A stretch of 64,000 bases of DNA, taken from Hyphomicrobiaceae bacterium (GTDB lineage: Bacteria; Pseudomonadota; Alphaproteobacteria; Rhizobiales; Devosiaceae). Under the pieces are notes generated by a model that made no database searches, had not been told where the DNA came from, and was given only the letters and a program-made list of their open reading frames with translations. Made by a program: the position numbers and the translations under genes. The stretch lies in contig JACKJF010000003.1 in NCBI GenBank assembly GCA_020638095.1, positions 1 to 64,000 of the forward strand. The letters run 5' to 3'. Below, one piece after another: positions 1 through 9,910 of the stretch (position 1 is its first letter; each line of letters opens with the position of its first letter).

Positions 1-1887
1 ACGCCCGGGAGCGAGAAGCTGACCCGCATCCCCGCCGTCATCGACCAGACGACGCTCGAAGCCCTTATCCGCAGCGGTCTGGCGCGCCGGGCCCGCGGTC
101 GGACGGAGGTCGAACTGCTCTGGCAATGCTGCCAGATTCCCGACTATCGCGACATTTCGCCGGCCCTTCACGCCGACCTGATTACCGCCATCTTTTCGGA
201 CATTCTCGACCACGGAAAAATTTCGCAGGACTGGATTGCCGAGCAGGTACGGTTTTGCGACAATGCGAGCGGCGACATTGACACTTTGTCCAACCGGATC
301 AGGCAGATCAGAACATGGACTTTCGTTGCCAACAAGAAAGACTGGCTCGACGATCCGGCCCATTGGCGTGAACAAACTTCCGATATTGAAAACCGGCTGT
401 CCGATGCCCTCCACGACCGACTTGTCCAACGTTTCGTCGACAGGCGCACTTCGGTGCTTTTGCGCCATCTCAGAGACAGAAGCATGGTAGACCCCGAAAT
501 CAACGAAACCGGCCAGGTTTCGCTTGAGGGCCATCTGATCGGATCGATCGAAGGCTTTCGCTTCAAGCTCGCGCCGTCCGACGGCGAGGCCGACGCCAAG
601 GCCTTGCGCGCCGCCGCAACCGCCGTGGTCGCCCCCGAGCTGAAAAACCGTGCCGCGCGCCTCGCCGCAGCGCCCAACGACCAGATCCTGCTCTCGACCG
701 ACGGCTTTCTCCGTTACAAGGGCGAAATCGTCGCCGAACTGGCGGAAGGCGACGACATATTCGCGCCGCGCATTCTGCTTCTGGCCGACGATGCCCTCGC
801 CGGACCCGAACGCACCGCGGTGGAAGACCGGCTGGCCCTCTGGCTCCGGCATGCGATCAATACCCAGCTCGAACAGGTCAAGGCCCTGCTCGACCCGGCC
901 GAACTCGACGGCGCGGCGCGCGGCGTTGCTTATCGTCTTGCCGAACATCTCGGCGTCATGCCCCGCTCCGAGGTCGCTGACGATGTGCGCAACCTCGACC
1001 AGGATGTGCGCGGCCGGATGCGCAAGCTCGGCATCAAGTTCGGGGCCTATCACATCTACGTGCCGCAAAGCCTCAAGCCCGCGCCGCGCGAACTCGCCCT
1101 TATCCTTTACGCGCTCAAGCATGGCGGTGTTCGCCAGCCCGGCGTCTCGGACCTGCCGGGTGTCGTTCTGGTCGGGCGGACCTCGTTCGAAACCGATCCG
1201 GCCATCGACAAGAGGCTCTACGAGATTGCCGGTTTCAAGGTCGCCGGCAACCGCGCCGTGCGCGTCGATATTCTCGAGCGGCTGGCCGATATCATCCGCC
1301 CGCTCATCGCCTACGACGCCAACCGGCCGGTCACCGACACCCCGGCGCCGGAAGGGGCAGCCGAGGGTACCGGCTTCCGCGTGACCGTCGACATGACTTC
1401 GCTGCTGGGTTGTGCGGGCGACGATTTCGCCTCCATCCTCAAATCCCTCGGCTATCGCCTCGATCGTCGTCCGCTGCCGGACGCGCCGAAACCCGAAGAA
1501 GGTGCCGCTCCCGCCGAAGCAGAAACGACCCTCGCAAACGAAGCGCCTGCTGAAGCTACGCCAGTTGAACATCCCGATCTCGCGACCGTTTCCGAGACTG
1601 CCGAACCCGCCGCACCCGAAGCGCCAAAATTCGACGAAGTCTGGTTCCCGCCGCGCCGCAAACCGGCCCATGAGGAGCGGCACGCGCGTCCGCAAAAGGG
1701 TCACGACAAGCCGCGCCACGAAGAGGGCGAGGGACACGGACGCAACAAGGGCAAGCGCCGCCCCGACCGGAAGCAACACAAGGAGCGTCCCGAACGCCCG
1801 CAGAACCAGAAGACTGAGCGCAGGGAAAAGCCCTTCGACCCGGATTCGCCCTTCGCCGCGCTTGCCGCCCTTCGGGAGAAGCAATGA
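1..1887 (+). CDS. C-terminal part of SUPV3L1/MgpS-type ATP-dependent RNA/DNA helicase (truncated by window edge)
   Basis: The frame is open from base 1, so the gene starts outside the window; an internal ATG at 286 is not the real start. The visible 628 residues lack the helicase motor motifs and correspond to the long accessory C-terminal region of alphaproteobacterial MgpS-like helicases. That region is a helical part (EALIRSGLARRARGR onward) followed by a conserved globular segment. The last ~110 residues are a low-complexity, strongly basic and acidic tail rich in K, R, E, H and P, probably an RNA-binding extension. The stop lies 6 bp before the S4-domain gene, so the two are likely co-transcribed. 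The helicase family assignment rests on recognition of the C-terminal region and the hslR neighbour; the motor domain is not visible. Confidence 0.75.
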   Translation, partial: TPGSEKLTRIPAVIDQTTLEALIRSGLARRARGRTEVELLWQCCQIPDYRDISPALHADLITAIFSDILDHGKISQDWIAEQVRFCDNASGDIDTLSNRIRQIRTWTFVANKKDWLDDPAHWREQTSDIENRLSDALHDRLVQRFVDRRTSVLLRHLRDRSMVDPEINETGQVSLEGHLIGSIEGFRFKLAPSDGEADAKALRAAATAVVAPELKNRAARLAAAPNDQILLSTDGFLRYKGEIVAELAEGDDIFAPRILLLADDALAGPERTAVEDRLALWLRHAINTQLEQVKALLDPAELDGAARGVAYRLAEHLGVMPRSEVADDVRNLDQDVRGRMRKLGIKFGAYHIYVPQSLKPAPRELALILYALKHGGVRQPGVSDLPGVVLVGRTSFETDPAIDKRLYEIAGFKVAGNRAVRVDILERLADIIRPLIAYDANRPVTDTPAPEGAAEGTGFRVTVDMTSLLGCAGDDFASILKSLGYRLDRRPLPDAPKPEEGAAPAEAETTLANEAPAEATPVEHPDLATVSETAEPAAPEAPKFDEVWFPPRRKPAHEERHARPQKGHDKPRHEEGEGHGRNKGKRRPDRKQHKERPERPQNQKTERREKPFDPDSPFAALAALREKQ

Positions 1888-1893
1888 CCGATC

Positions 1894-2280
1894 ATGAATG
1901 ACGCGGCCGAGACCATTGTCAGGATCCGTCTCGACAAGTGGCTCTGGCATGCGCGCATCGTCAAGACCCGGACGCTCGCGCAAAAGCTGATCGAAGCCGG
2001 CGACGTCAGGGTCAATGGCACCCGCGTCACCCAATCCGCCCACAAGGTCGGACCCGGCATGACCCTGACCATAGCGGTTGCCGGCCGCATCCGGGTTCTT
2101 GAAATCCTCGGCATCGGCGCAAGGCGCGGTCCCGCTCCCGAAGCCGAAGCCCTCTATCTCGACCTCTCTCCCATCGTTCCGCCCGCCCCGCGCCGCGATC
2201 TGCCGCCGGCCCTTCGCGAACCGGGCGCCGGACGCCCCACCAAGAAGGAGCGCAGGGACACCGACCGCCTCCGGTCCTAG
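1894..2280 (+). CDS. hslR: S4-domain RNA-binding protein, Hsp15/HslR-like
   Basis: This 128-residue protein has an N-terminal S4 fold at about residues 9-70 (IRLDKWLWHARIVKTR, then AQKLIEAGDVRVNG). This is the classical start of Hsp15/HslR, which binds 50S subunits carrying a stalled peptidyl-tRNA and helps recycle them. A basic C-terminal tail (TKKERRDTDRLRS) is typical. It starts 6 bp after the helicase stop, in the arrangement common in Hyphomicrobiales. The family match is strong; the ribosome-rescue role is inferred from family knowledge. Confidence 0.85.
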   Translation: MNDAAETIVRIRLDKWLWHARIVKTRTLAQKLIEAGDVRVNGTRVTQSAHKVGPGMTLTIAVAGRIRVLEILGIGARRGPAPEAEALYLDLSPIVPPAPRRDLPPALREPGAGRPTKKERRDTDRLRS

Positions 2281-2309
2281 CCTTCCCGCTTCATCCGACA
2301 GGACCAAAA

Positions 2310-3578
2310 ATGCGTTTGCCCAAGCTGGTAACCACGCTCCAGACCTATAGCTGGCCGCTTTTCGTCGCCGACCTCTTCGCGGGCATCACCGTCGCGATGG
2401 TCGCCATGCCGCTCAGCATCGCCATTGCCATCGCCTCGGGCGCCGACCCGGCCAAGGGCCTGGTGACCGCCATTGTCGGCGGTTTCTTCATTTCGCTTCT
2501 CGGCGGCAGCCGCGTGCAGATCGGCGGTCCGACCGGCGCCTTCATCGTCGTCGTCTTCTCGGTCATCGCCAAGCACGGCTATGACGGGCTGGTCATGGCA
2601 ACCTTCATGGCCGGACTGATCCTTCTCGTGGCTGGCTGGTTCCGCGCCGGACGGCTGATCGCCTTCATTCCGGAGGCCGTGGTCAACGGCTTCACCATCG
2701 GCATCGCCGTGATCATCGCAACCAGCCAGATCAAGGACCTTTTCGGCCTCAGAATGGCCGAAAACCCGGCCGACTTCCTCGAAAAGGTGCCCGCCCTTTT
2801 CGCCGCGGCCAACACGGCAAGCCTCGCCGCCGCTGCCATCGCTCTTTTCACCATGATCCTGATCGTGCTGTTACGCCGCCTCTTTCCGAAATTTCCCGGC
2901 CTCATCGTCGCCGTCGGCGTGGGCTCGGGCTTCGCCGCGCTATTCGGCCTCGATGTCGCGACCCTCGGCTCGCAATATGGGCAACTGCCCAATGCACTGC
3001 CCCTGCCCTCCATTCCCGAATTTTCGATCTCGCGCCTCATCGAACTCGCGCCGTCCTCGTTCACCATCGCCTTTCTGGCCGGCGTCGAATCCCTTCTCTC
3101 CGCCATGGTCGCCGACCGCATGATCGGCGGAAGCCATCGGCCCAACGCCGAACTGACGGCCCAGGGCGCCGCGAATATCGCTTCTTCCCTGTTCGGAGGC
3201 CTGCCCGCGACCGGCGCCATCGCCCGCACCGCAACAAACGTGCGCGCCGGCGGCAAGACCCCCGTCGCCGGTCTCGTGCATGCCGCGACCATTCTCATTG
3301 TCATGCTGCTCGCTGCGCCGCTCGCCTCCTATCTCGCCATGCCCTGCCTCGCCGCGCTCCTCCTTCTGACCGCGTGGAACATGAGCGAGCCGCACAAATG
3401 GCCCGAATATATGAAGCAGCGGGTCAGCGACCGGCTTTTGCTGCTCCTGACCCTGCTGCTCACGGTTCTGGTCGACCTGACCGTTGCCATTGCGGTTGGA
3501 GTTTCGGTCGGGCTGGCGCTTCGCCTCTACCGCCGCGCCGACACGATCAAGAGCGACTGGACGCCACCGGAACGCTGA
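2310..3578 (+). CDS. SulP family inorganic anion transporter without STAS domain
   Basis: This 422-residue polytopic membrane protein opens with the SulP N-terminal pattern (LFVADLFAGITVAMVAMPLSIAIAIASG). It continues with GGPTGAFIVVVF, a long series of hydrophobic helices, and the ATGAIARTATNVRAGGKTPVAG motif near residue 300, diagnostic for the SulP/SLC26 transport domain. It ends about 15 residues after the last helix (RLYRRADTIKSDW), so the cytoplasmic STAS domain of most SulP proteins is absent. The substrate (sulfate, bicarbonate or another anion) cannot be told from sequence. It starts 29 bp after hslR in the same direction. Confidence 0.85.
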   Translation: MRLPKLVTTLQTYSWPLFVADLFAGITVAMVAMPLSIAIAIASGADPAKGLVTAIVGGFFISLLGGSRVQIGGPTGAFIVVVFSVIAKHGYDGLVMATFMAGLILLVAGWFRAGRLIAFIPEAVVNGFTIGIAVIIATSQIKDLFGLRMAENPADFLEKVPALFAAANTASLAAAAIALFTMILIVLLRRLFPKFPGLIVAVGVGSGFAALFGLDVATLGSQYGQLPNALPLPSIPEFSISRLIELAPSSFTIAFLAGVESLLSAMVADRMIGGSHRPNAELTAQGAANIASSLFGGLPATGAIARTATNVRAGGKTPVAGLVHAATILIVMLLAAPLASYLAMPCLAALLLLTAWNMSEPHKWPEYMKQRVSDRLLLLLTLLLTVLVDLTVAIAVGVSVGLALRLYRRADTIKSDWTPPER

Positions 3579-3707
3579 TCCTGAACAGGCACGGACAGCG
3601 GCAAATCTGCGCAGTGCAAGCGGCTTGAGTTTGAAAGTCAAACACGCTAGCAACGCTCGCACGCCTTCGGCGTTCGCCAGATTCCCTCGTCAATAGCGGA
3701 CCTGCCA

Positions 3708-4046
3708 ATGACTTATCTCGTCGTCGACAATTGCATTAAGTGCAAATACATGGATTGCGTTGAGGTCTGCCCCGTAGACTGTTTCTACGAAGGCGAGAAC
3801 ATGCTCGTGATCCATCCCGACGAGTGCATCGATTGCGGCGTCTGCGAGCCGGAATGTCCCGCCGAGGCGATCAAGGCCGATACGGAATCCGGGCTCGAAA
3901 AATGGCTCGAGGTCAACACCAAATACGCCGCCGTCTGGCCGAACATCACGGTCAAGCGCGACCCGCCCGCCGACGCCAAGGAATGGGACGGCAAGCCCAA
4001 CAAGTTCGAGTCCCACTTTTCCGAAAATCCCGGCGAAGGCGACTGA
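3708..4046 (+). CDS. fdxA: 7Fe (3Fe-4S/4Fe-4S) ferredoxin FdxA
   Basis: This 112-residue ferredoxin begins [20 protein letters not shown]. Cys9, Cys17 and Cys50 are placed to bind a 3Fe-4S cluster, and Cys21, Cys40, Cys43 and Cys46 a 4Fe-4S cluster. The extra Cys12 and Cys25 match Azotobacter-type FdI numbering. It is a soluble cytoplasmic electron carrier. The length and C-terminal tail ([18 protein letters not shown]) are typical of alphaproteobacterial FdxA, which commonly lies just upstream of carD as it does here. Confidence 0.95.
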   Translation: MTYLVVDNCIKCKYMDCVEVCPVDCFYEGENMLVIHPDECIDCGVCEPECPAEAIKADTESGLEKWLEVNTKYAAVWPNITVKRDPPADAKEWDGKPNKFESHFSENPGEGD

Positions 4047-4419
4047 CCGATCCAGCCTGTCCGCAATCGCCTGCCGGACACGCCAATTTTTGCTTTTTGC
4101 CTGAGCGCTACTTAACCAAAGCCACTCGGAACCGGGGTCTCCCCCTCTGATCAGCTTTGATTTTTGCGTATTTTTGTGGTATAGACCGCATTTAGTATGC
4201 AGTTGATCCATTTCTCCACAAATCGCGCCAGGCTGGCGTAACAATTTTCTGGAAAAACCATCTTCGTTCGACACCGTCCGGATCATGCGGACCCTGGGCG
4301 GCTCGAAGCGGGTGGATTTGACTGTTTCAACACCTCTTAACAAGAGGTGAACAACAACCCGGGGAGGCCCAAGGGCCGCAGCTTCTCCGAGGGGATGGCG
4401 TCAAGAAGGAGTGTGCCTC
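4047..4419. other. Intergenic region fdxA-carD (373 bp), probable carD leader and promoter
   Basis: There is no credible gene here. The stretch is less GC-rich than its surroundings around 4150-4200, with a TATAGA-like element near 4180 that could be a -10 box, and a long leader up to the carD start. A ribosome binding site AAGAAGGA lies at 4403-4410. The hairpin-forming bases around 4332-4349 (CACCTCTTAACAAGAGGTG) form a perfect 8-bp stem with a 3-nt loop in the leader. Its function is unknown. Confidence 0.4.
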
Positions 4420-4998
4420 ATGGCAACCAAGAAGACAGTACAGCGCGCAGGGTTCAAGACCGGAGAATTCATCGTTTATCCCGCTCACGGCGTCGGACAA
4501 ATCACGGCCATCGAAGAGCAGGAAATCGCCGATCTGAAGCTGGAACTGTTCGTCATCAATTTCGAGCAGGACAAGCTCACCCTCCGCGTTCCGGTCGCCA
4601 AGGTCGACAGCGTCGGCATGCGCAAACTCGCCTCCGACGAGGCCGTGGCGCGCGCGCTCAAGACGGTGACCGGCCGTGCCCGCATCAAGCGCACCATGTG
4701 GTCGCGCCGTGCCCAGGAATATGAAGCCAAGATCAATTCGGGCGATCTCGCCTATATTTCGGAAGTCGTTCGCGATCTTTACCGTTCCGAGGATCAGCCC
4801 GAGCAGTCCTATTCCGAGCGCCAGCTTTTCGAACAGGCCATGGACCGCATGTCGCGCGAAATCGCCTCGGTCAAGAAGCTGACCCTGACCGAAGCCGAGC
4901 AGCTGATCATCAAGAACCTGGCGAAGAACCCGCGCCGTGCCGCCAAGGTCGAGAACGAAGCGGACAACGACGCCGCCGATTCCGAAGCGGCTGCCTGA
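4420..4998 (+). CDS. carD: CarD family transcriptional regulator
   Basis: This 192-residue protein starts MATKKTVQRAGFKTGEFIVY. The N-terminal RNA-polymerase-interacting (Tudor-like) domain is visible at about residues 10-65 (FIVYPAHGVGQITAIEEQEI), followed by a helical DNA-binding domain (VDSVGMRKLASDE, then RWSRRAQEYEAKI-like residues). CarD/CdnL binds the RNA polymerase beta subunit and stabilises open promoter complexes, notably at rRNA promoters. An in-frame GTG at 4411 directly abuts the Shine-Dalgarno sequence AAGAAGGA, so the ATG at 4420 (9-nt spacing) was chosen. An acidic tail (ENEADNDAADSEAAA) ends the protein, and a strong terminator follows. Confidence 0.92.
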   Translation: MATKKTVQRAGFKTGEFIVYPAHGVGQITAIEEQEIADLKLELFVINFEQDKLTLRVPVAKVDSVGMRKLASDEAVARALKTVTGRARIKRTMWSRRAQEYEAKINSGDLAYISEVVRDLYRSEDQPEQSYSERQLFEQAMDRMSREIASVKKLTLTEAEQLIIKNLAKNPRRAAKVENEADNDAADSEAAA

Positions 4999-5018
4999 AG
5001 AGCTTTCGCAAGAAAATG

Positions 5019-5048
5019 AAAAGGCCGCCTTCGGGCGGCCTTTTGTTT
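5019..5048 (+). terminator. Rho-independent terminator after carD
   Basis: There is a perfect hairpin: AAGGCCGCC at 5021-5029, loop TTCG, and GGCGGCCTT at 5034-5042. It is flanked by A and T tracts (TTTTGTTTT). It lies 20 bp after the carD stop and separates it from the convergent protease gene. Confidence 0.93.
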
Positions 5049-5074
5049 TGCGGCAATAAACGTGGGTGCCAGGG

Positions 5075-6565
5075 CTAGCGCAGCACCACGACCTTATATT
5101 GCTGGCCACCGACAATCGGGTCGCCGTCGAAGCGGTTGTTGAGGATGTTGAAGAGCACCATCCGGTCCGTCACGCCCGTCATCTTGGCGGCGAACGTGTT
5201 GGCCGTGTCGCCCGGCTGGGCCGTGACGACCTTGATCTCGATCGTGCGGACCTGCCTCAGGTCATCCGCGCTGGCCTGACGGAACGAGGCGATGGTCTGG
5301 GCTGCCGCCTGCGCGAAGGCCGAACTGTCGGACCGCGCCGCGAAGATGAACCGATAAACCTCGCCATCGAACCTGACCGCCGTGACGCGGAAAACCCACT
5401 GGTCCGTCTTGGCGAGGCCCGAGGCCATCTCGATATTGTTGTGGCTTTCCGCCTTGACGCTCGACGCGTCGAGCCCGGCAATCCAGCCTGAATTGAGATA
5501 ATCCGTCAGCGGCATGCTGCGCGGCACTTCGGCGCTGTCGAAGCGCACGGCCTCGCCGTCGCCGGCAATGCCGACCACCGCGCCCTGCGAATTTTGCAGC
5601 GAGTAGCGGGCCGGCACCGTGAAGACGAACTTGAGTTCGGGGTGAACGAAATTCTGCCCGATGATCGCGCCCTGGCTCGGGCTGTCGCCGAACCGCAACC
5701 CGTCGATCGCCGCCAGATAGCCGACCTTGTTGGTCTCCCCGATGCCGGGCGCGCCAAAGGAGCGCGCCGCCTCGATCGCCTTCTGGATGCGGTCGGGGGT
5801 CGAGGGATGGGTCGAGAGGAAGTCGCCGCTCTGGTCGCCGGAATCGGCGCCGTCGAGATAGGCCGAGAACCGCCCCATGGCCGAGAGGAACCGCGCCGCT
5901 GCATGCGGATCGTAACCGGCACGTCCGGCGATCTTGATGCCTTCGACATCGGCCTCGAGTTCCTGCGCCTGGCTGAACGCAGCCAGCGACACGCGCGACT
6001 GCGCGGCACCCTGGTCCGTGTCGAGGTTGCCGCCAAAGACCCCCGATATGACCTTGTCGACCAGTTCCGACGTCTTGACCCGGTCTGAGCGCGCCTGGGC
6101 ATGCCTCAGCACCACATGCGCGATTTCGTGGGCCAGAACCGCCGCCAGTTCCGCCTCGTCATTGGCGAGCGCCAGAATGCCGCGCGTCACATAGATGAAG
6201 CCGCCGGGCAGCGCGAACGCATTGACCTGGGCGGAATCGAGAATGGTAACGGTGAAGTTCGAGTCCGGCTGGTTGGCCGCCGACAGTAGACGCGAGACGA
6301 CCCGCGCCACCATGACTTCGGCCCGTGGATTCTTGTAGACCCCGCCATAGGCTGCAACAATGCGCGGATGTTCGCGCCGCCCGATGATCGCGTCCTCGGG
6401 GTCGGTGCCCGCCGGCACGGCCTGCACCGGACCCTGCGGAACTGTTCCGCTGCCCGGCCCGAACATGGTCGAAGAACAGCCGGCCAAAAGCAGAAGCAGA
6501 AGCAGAGCGCCGACGCGCGCGGCAAGCCTCTGCCTGTGCCCGCCAAAGGACCCCGCCATACTCAC
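5075..6565 (-). CDS. M48 family zinc metalloprotease lipoprotein with C-terminal LysM-like domain
   Basis: This protein of about 496 residues has an N-terminal lipoprotein signal (hydrophobic LLLLLLLAGC, lipobox Cys near residue 30) and a peptidase M48 core. The zinc motif HEIAH lies at about residues 146-150, with the third ligand expected in the downstream helix (AQELEADVEGIKIAGRAGYD). It resembles BepA-type periplasmic proteases that handle outer-membrane protein quality control. The last ~55 residues (VVTAQPGDTANTFAAKM to VGGQQYKVVVLR) look like a degenerate LysM domain. The start is either GTG at 6565, which overlaps the upstream stop as GTGA, or ATG at 6559; coupling to the SNase-like gene favours one of these. 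Confidence 0.9.
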   Translation of the reverse strand: MSMAGSFGGHRQRLAARVGALLLLLLLAGCSSTMFGPGSGTVPQGPVQAVPAGTDPEDAIIGRREHPRIVAAYGGVYKNPRAEVMVARVVSRLLSAANQPDSNFTVTILDSAQVNAFALPGGFIYVTRGILALANDEAELAAVLAHEIAHVVLRHAQARSDRVKTSELVDKVISGVFGGNLDTDQGAAQSRVSLAAFSQAQELEADVEGIKIAGRAGYDPHAAARFLSAMGRFSAYLDGADSGDQSGDFLSTHPSTPDRIQKAIEAARSFGAPGIGETNKVGYLAAIDGLRFGDSPSQGAIIGQNFVHPELKFVFTVPARYSLQNSQGAVVGIAGDGEAVRFDSAEVPRSMPLTDYLNSGWIAGLDASSVKAESHNNIEMASGLAKTDQWVFRVTAVRFDGEVYRFIFAARSDSSAFAQAAAQTIASFRQASADDLRQVRTIEIKVVTAQPGDTANTFAAKMTGVTDRMVLFNILNNRFDGDPIVGGQQYKVVVLR

Positions 6566-7362
6566 TGCGCCAAAACCTCGATCTGTTCGGGATGTGTGAC
6601 CATGATGCGCGGCCCACCATAAAGGTCGATCCAGCCCCGCACCCGGATCAGCGCACCATCAAGCTCTTGCGGATCAATGCCCGCTGCCTCGAACAAGCGC
6701 AAGCCGTCCGCCTCGATCACAACAGTGAAATCTCGCGAAAAATCTGTCCCGAAATTGAGATAGGTGCGCCCGCCCGCATGGCCGACGCTCTGAACCGCGC
6801 CTTCGACCAATTCGAAATGGCCCGAAAGACCCGCAAGCCGTTCAGGCTGCCCGGCGCTTCGGATGGCGTAATACCCTTCGGACCAGAGGCCCGCCCGCTC
6901 GGCCCGCGCCTGAGCCTCGGTCCGGTAGAGTTCTTCAAGACACAGGCGGTTGTCGGCAAGCGAATAGACCCGCGCAAGACCAAGCCGCAGCATTTCCTCT
7001 TCGACCCAGAGACCCGTCTCCGCAACAAAGGCATGCGCGAGCAACCGCCCGTAACGATCCTTTGCCGTCTGCCCGTAGCGCAGTTCAATCTCCCGGCCCT
7101 TGACCAGCCGGGAAAGTGCGTCGCGCGCGGCATCGGCAAAAGGCCAGTCAGCCGTGCCGTCGCGCCCCTGGGAAAGCTTCGGGGCCTGAATGCCGATCAG
7201 CCGAACCTTGGCGCCGTCAGCCAGAAGAAACGTGTCGCCGTCGATCACTGCCGCCACGACGCCCCGGGGACCCGGCTGCAGCTGGTCGCAGGCAAGGCTC
7301 GCGCCGCCCAGCATGCCGCTGAGCAGTCCGCCGACCGCCAGTGCCGTTGAAAGCCGTTTCAC
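6562..7362 (-). CDS. Thermonuclease (SNase)-like secreted protein
   Basis: This 266-residue protein has an N-terminal signal peptide (LSTALAVGGLLSGMLGGASLAC) and an SNase/OB fold at about residues 33-150: VAAVIDGDTFLLADGAKVRLIGIQAP, then KDRYGRLLAHAFV and LWVEEEMLRLGLARVY. The basic DRYGR element corresponding to Arg87 of staphylococcal nuclease is present, and Arg35 is represented by VRLIG. The catalytic Glu43 position (normally DAPE or DTPE) reads QAPK, so classical nuclease activity is doubtful. The C-terminal ~100 residues are a second beta-rich domain (TYLNFGTDFSRDFTVVI), often seen in this alphaproteobacterial subfamily. The stop overlaps the start of the M48 protease gene by 4 bp. Confidence 0.85.
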   Translation of the reverse strand: MKRLSTALAVGGLLSGMLGGASLACDQLQPGPRGVVAAVIDGDTFLLADGAKVRLIGIQAPKLSQGRDGTADWPFADAARDALSRLVKGREIELRYGQTAKDRYGRLLAHAFVAETGLWVEEEMLRLGLARVYSLADNRLCLEELYRTEAQARAERAGLWSEGYYAIRSAGQPERLAGLSGHFELVEGAVQSVGHAGGRTYLNFGTDFSRDFTVVIEADGLRLFEAAGIDPQELDGALIRVRGWIDLYGGPRIMVTHPEQIEVLAQ

Positions 7363-7464
7363 CTTTGCCGCCTCAAACCGGAACGTCGCCCATGCATGCA
7401 GTCAATTGCGGCGAAATCATATGCCTTTTTCAAGTGAATCGCACGGGGGGTCTGCAAGGGCCGC

Positions 7465-7495
7465 CAAAAGAAAACCCTCCGCCACAGGCGGAGGG
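7465..7495 (-). terminator. Rho-independent terminator after aglK
   Basis: On the minus strand CCCTCCGCC, loop TGT and GGCGGAGGG form a perfect 9-bp stem, followed by TTTTCTTTT. It lies about 47 bp downstream of the aglK stop and ends the importer operon. Confidence 0.92.
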
Positions 7496-7541
7496 AAGTT
7501 CCATTTGGGAGGTAAAACAGCCGTCCGGCAAAAAAAGCCGG

Positions 7542-8630
<1,089 letters not shown>

Positions 8631-8744
8631 GTTATGCCCTCCTCAAACTGATCAAGCCCTCAGGCGCTTTTTCGGACCAATCCTGCCCCGTTGCGCCTGC
8701 CCCGTTGTTCATTCGTCCCACACGCATGATCTCACCCGGCCCCA

Positions 8745-9896
8745 TCACTTCACCGAACCAGCCAGAAGCCCGCGAACGAGGAACCGCTGCATCGCAAAGA
8801 ACACGACCAGCGGCACCGCGATCGAAACGAAAGCGGCCGTTGCGAGAATTTCCCAGTTGCCGCCGCGCGTGCCCAGAAGTTCGACGATCTGCTGGGTCAT
8901 CACCGTCGTTTCACCCGTCGCATCGATCAGGAACACCTTGGCGACGAGCAGATCGTTCCACACCCAGAGGAACTGGAAGATCGAGAAGCTCGCCAGCGCC
9001 GGGAAGCTGAGCGGCAGGATGATGCGCGTGAAGATCTGGAAATCTGTCGCGCCGTCGACCTTGGCGTTTTCAATGATGTCGCGCGGCAGCCCGGCCATGT
9101 AGTTGCGCAAGAGATAGATCGCCAATGGCAGCCCGAAGCCCGTATGCGCCAGCCAAGTGCCCAGATACCCCTTGCCGATGCCGATCTGCAGGTGAAGTTT
9201 CAGAAGCGGAATGAGCGCCAGCTGGAGCGGCACCACAAGAAGCCCGACGATGAAGGCGATGAGAAGCCCGCGTCCGGGGAAATCCATCCACGCGAGCGCA
9301 TACGCGGCAAAGGCCGCAAACGCGATCGGGATGATGGTCGCCGGAATGGTCACGGTTAGGGTATTGAAGAAGGCCTTGGCCATCGAGTCCGTGCCGGACC
9401 CCGAATAGAGCACGGTTTCGTAGTTGTGAGTGGTGAATACGGGCGGCGTGATTGCCGTCGCAAAGACGCGCTTGCCCCGCCCGGTGAGCTGGTCGGCATT
9501 GCCCGACCAAACATAGTCGCCGTTCGCCTGAACCGTCAGCGTCTGGCCGTCGCCAAGATCGGCCGTGTCCCCGGCATTGTAGGTGCTGATTGCCGTCGAG
9601 GACGTGCCCCAGACGCTGATCTGGCCACCCGACGCGCCACCGAAGAGATTGCCCTCGACCACATAGTGCCCGTCCTGCTGCACCCTTGCGTCAGCCGGGT
9701 CGGCGGTTCTGAGCACGAGGTTCTGTTGCGTCGCGAACATGGACTGCCACCAGCCGCTCGTGGCGATCTGGTCGGCGGTGCGGAATGAACTCACGAGAAG
9801 TCCGACGGTTGGCAGAAGCCAGAGCACGACGAGCAAGACGACCGAGATATTGACTGCCCAGGAGAGAGACGACTTTGTACCGGCTATATTGTCCAT
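8745..9896 (-). CDS. aglG: Alpha-glucoside ABC transporter permease AglG
   Basis: This CUT1 inner-membrane permease of 383 residues starts MDNIAGTKSSLSW. The reading frame continues upstream to 10064, but that extension overlaps aglF antiparallel and in another frame. The first helix (VVLLVVLWLLPTVGLLVSSF) is followed by a ~110-residue periplasmic segment rich in G, T and D (GDGQTLTVQANGDYVWSG). The permease core then carries the EAA loop ENAKVDGATDFQIFTRIILPLS, and the protein ends RGLLAGSVK. This end and the GGNWEILATAAFVSIAVPL segment are characteristic of AglG. It forms the membrane channel with AglF. Confidence 0.9.
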   Translation of the reverse strand: MDNIAGTKSSLSWAVNISVVLLVVLWLLPTVGLLVSSFRTADQIATSGWWQSMFATQQNLVLRTADPADARVQQDGHYVVEGNLFGGASGGQISVWGTSSTAISTYNAGDTADLGDGQTLTVQANGDYVWSGNADQLTGRGKRVFATAITPPVFTTHNYETVLYSGSGTDSMAKAFFNTLTVTIPATIIPIAFAAFAAYALAWMDFPGRGLLIAFIVGLLVVPLQLALIPLLKLHLQIGIGKGYLGTWLAHTGFGLPLAIYLLRNYMAGLPRDIIENAKVDGATDFQIFTRIILPLSFPALASFSIFQFLWVWNDLLVAKVFLIDATGETTVMTQQIVELLGTRGGNWEILATAAFVSIAVPLVVFFAMQRFLVRGLLAGSVK

Positions 9897-9910
9897 GATC
9901 CTCTGCTCCC

